Positions 62,367-64,000 of a stretch of 64,000 nucleotides of DNA are shown here, in pieces; the stretch's first letter is position 1; each line of letters begins with the position of its first letter. The notes beneath the pieces are model-generated. The model did no database searches and was not told the DNA's origin. It worked only from the letters and a program-made list of their open reading frames with translations. Source of the DNA: Planctomycetaceae bacterium (GTDB taxonomy: Bacteria; Planctomycetota; Planctomycetia; Pirellulales; PALSA-1355). The stretch is taken from NCBI GenBank assembly GCA_003153375.1, contig PLYM01000253.1, forward strand, positions 1 through 64,000, given 5' to 3'. The translations under genes and the position numbers were made by a program.

Positions 62367-62954
62367 ATGGCCGATGCGGAGGGCATGCTGGGAGTTTACT
62401 TGCACCTGGCTCGGGCCAGCAAGCTGCGCCGGCAGCCGTTGGTGCACGACAAGATGCTGATTCTGGCAGGCGTGCGGGCCGAAGAGATGGGGCTCGAGCC
62501 GATTTCGGCCCTCTGCCGTCACCGAATTCTGACCCACAACGCCCACCACCTGGTCGGCCAGTGGCCCACGCTGGGCGCGGCCCTGGCCGACGACCAGTTT
62601 CAGTCGTACCTCAAGCAGCTGCGCCGCCGCTTTTCGCCCGAGAAAACCGAGCACATGCTGCATTCGTTGGGCATCGAAATGGGCCGCGAACGTCAGGCCT
62701 ACTTCTCCGACCTGGAATATGCCGCCAGCTTGCTCGACACTCGCCCCGAAATGATCGCGGGAATTCTGGCAGATGGCGCCGCCGGTTCGGCGGATATGGC
62801 GCGGGCAACGACGACGGGGCAGACGGCCGATCCATCGCGGCGCGAAGAGCGCAGCGCCCGGCGCGCTCTGCCGATTCTGCTGGTGTTGACGGCGCTCTTG
62901 CTGGGACTGGCCGCGGCAGTCGGCACCGTGATCTATCAGGCCGTGTTTCGCTGA
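62367..62954 (+). CDS. Membrane-anchored protein of unknown function
   Basis: This 195-residue protein has a helical soluble part of about 150 residues (YLHLARASKLRRQPLVHDKM, FSPEKTEHMLHSLGIEMGRE) followed by one membrane helix at the C-terminus (ALPILLVLTALLLGLAAAVG). A start at 62316 would add 17 residues. The helical part contains many Arg and His residues, so it may face nucleic acid or protein partners in the cytosol. I recognise no family. Confidence 0.65.
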   Translation: MADAEGMLGVYLHLARASKLRRQPLVHDKMLILAGVRAEEMGLEPISALCRHRILTHNAHHLVGQWPTLGAALADDQFQSYLKQLRRRFSPEKTEHMLHSLGIEMGRERQAYFSDLEYAASLLDTRPEMIAGILADGAAGSADMARATTTGQTADPSRREERSARRALPILLVLTALLLGLAAAVGTVIYQAVFR

Positions 62955-63138
62955 GGGGTTCGCCTGCTGGCGATTGTTCCGTCAAGGCATAACGGTTCCG
63001 TGAAAGCACGGCGAAACGAATCGTCGCGAGGCGCAAGCTGCGTTGCCCCAGTGCGGCCGCGAGCAAGCCGGCCGGCACGCACTGCCGATAAAGGCAACGA
63101 AGTGCTTCATTCCGTGGTTGTTCTGGAGTCCTATCGCG

Positions 63139-63768
63139 ATGTTCAAGCGATCCGCGTTCCTGTTGATCATGGCCGCCGCTGTCGCGCTGCCCTACCTGGC
63201 GACTTCGACCGACGTGTTCAGCCGTTGGACGAGCGGCGGCGAAAAGACTGCTGGCACATCGGGGGGCGGCTGGATCAGCGGCGGGGCCGGGGCCAGCGGG
63301 GCCGCGGCGGCACAGGCCCCCAAAGGGCCCAAGATCGAAGGACAGGCCGTGCAGGATTTAAACGAGATCCTGCGCTTCGACGGCACCCCGGGCTGGGTGA
63401 TGTCGCGTTGGCCGCGGGTGACGGCCGGTTTGGCCGAGTTGGACTTGCAGGGCTATCGCGTGCCCCTGGTCACCGGCACCAGCGAACAGGACCTGGCCGG
63501 TTCGTTGACCTATTACTTCGACAAGAACCAACAAATGGCCTATATCAACTTCCGTGGCTCGACCGGCGACCCGCGAAAGCTGATCTCGCTGGTGACGTCG
63601 CGCTACAGCTTCCTGCCGCAAAAGACCGACGACCCGGGCTTGGCGCTGTATCAGGTGCGTTGGAACGGGCAAGCGCTCAGTGAGTTGCGCATCCGCACGT
63701 CGCGCATCGTGCGCGCGGACCAACCGCACGCGCGGTATGACATTGAACTGGCCATGAAGCGACCGTAA
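63139..63768 (+). CDS. Exported protein of unknown function
   Basis: This 209-residue protein has an N-terminal signal or anchor (RSAFLLIMAAAVALPYLA), a Gly/Ala/Ser linker to about residue 65, then a compact alpha/beta domain (VQDLNEILRFDGTPGWVMSRW, GYRVPLVTGTSEQDLAGSLTYYFDKNQQMAYINFRG-type strands, given in parts). The family is unknown to me, although the FDKNQQMAYI-FRGSTGD motif looks conserved. It is read from the ATG at 63139. It precedes the gene cut by the window edge, on the opposite strand. Confidence 0.7.
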   Translation: MFKRSAFLLIMAAAVALPYLATSTDVFSRWTSGGEKTAGTSGGGWISGGAGASGAAAAQAPKGPKIEGQAVQDLNEILRFDGTPGWVMSRWPRVTAGLAELDLQGYRVPLVTGTSEQDLAGSLTYYFDKNQQMAYINFRGSTGDPRKLISLVTSRYSFLPQKTDDPGLALYQVRWNGQALSELRIRTSRIVRADQPHARYDIELAMKRP

Positions 63769-63795
63769 TCGGCGAATCCATCCTGCCGCGCCGGA

Positions 63796-64000
63796 TTACT
63801 TCGCGATCACAGTCTTCTTCTCGGGCTTTTCAGCTTGCCGCTCGGCCTCAAGTTTCGCGATCCGCGCTTCGAGTTCGCGCACGCGCGCTTCGAGCGCCGC
63901 GGTGCGCGAGTCTTCAGGGGGCGTCAGTGCCGGCCCCTCGTCGTCCGAGGGTCGCGGCCTGGGAGGCGGCGCGACCGGCCGGCCACGCACTTCGAGTTTC
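63796..64000 (-). CDS. Partial protein, Pro-rich linker and coiled-coil end (cut by window edge)
   Basis: This is the last 67 codons of a gene that continues beyond the right edge. It reads KLEVRGRPVAPPPRPRPSDD (a Pro-rich linker), then a coiled-coil helix (RTAALEARVRELEARIAKLEAE) and a Lys-rich tail (EKPEKKTVIAK). Such tails often end envelope proteins. No function can be given from the fragment. The frame stays open to the edge. Confidence 0.65.
   Translation of the reverse strand, partial: KLEVRGRPVAPPPRPRPSDDEGPALTPPEDSRTAALEARVRELEARIAKLEAERQAEKPEKKTVIAK

Overview
The window is gene-dense, GC-rich chromosomal DNA from a planctomycete, probably of the Pirellulales or a neighbouring order. 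The evidence is a DUF1501 gene paired with a planctomycete-cytochrome/DUF1549/DUF1553 gene, two redoxin-heme-copper-monooxygenase fusions, a tiny FNLRALFW-type membrane peptide and many small secreted or lipoprotein genes of unknown function. No rRNA, tRNA, CRISPR array, prophage or insertion sequence was recognised, and nothing suggests recent transfer. The window holds about 54 genes, mostly in short operons on both strands.

Region 1 (1-14.5 kb) is rich in envelope and periplasmic functions: a redoxin/heme/copper enzyme, a LemA + M48 protease pair, a Cys/Gly-rich secreted protein with a TPR-like tail, a penicillin-acylase-type N-terminal-nucleophile hydrolase, and a second redoxin/heme/copper enzyme followed closely by an ABC-2 ATPase/permease pair. 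Region 2 (14.5-29 kb) holds the DUF1501/DUF1549-1553 pair, an aldo/keto reductase, lipoproteins, EcsC, three short-chain dehydrogenases (the 6.4-kb copy belongs to region 1), MiaE, a LeuB-type dehydrogenase, a thermonuclease and a zinc-ribbon-like protein.

Region 3 (29-40 kb) has an HNH endonuclease followed by a VCBS/FG-GAP repeat protein, a 7Fe ferredoxin, a sigma factor followed by a degenerate phosphohexomutase and an aminotransferase, and the ymdB-rny RNA-metabolism pair. An 894-bp non-coding region with several inverted repeats separates rny from the divergent tilS gene. Region 4 (40.9-64 kb) is largely housekeeping: tilS, a major-facilitator transporter, a GT39-like glycosyltransferase followed by a large AsmA-like protein, then a co-directional run dapF - acyltransferase - xseA - xseB - ispA - dxs linking diaminopimelate, lipid, DNA-repair and isoprenoid functions. 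This run ends in a strong stem-loop. After it come a secreted cyclophilin, an ABC-F ATPase, NAD kinase, a THUMP-like methyltransferase and several unknown proteins. A minus-strand gene is cut by the right edge.

No defence or mobile system is evident. The best candidates for new biology are the sigma factor / degenerate phosphohexomutase / aminotransferase cluster, the copper monooxygenase fusion next to an ABC-2 exporter, the structured DNA between rny and tilS, a lipoprotein whose HExxH-like motif has lost its second His, and a 46-bp nested palindrome. Functions are assigned by reading motifs; no database search was run.
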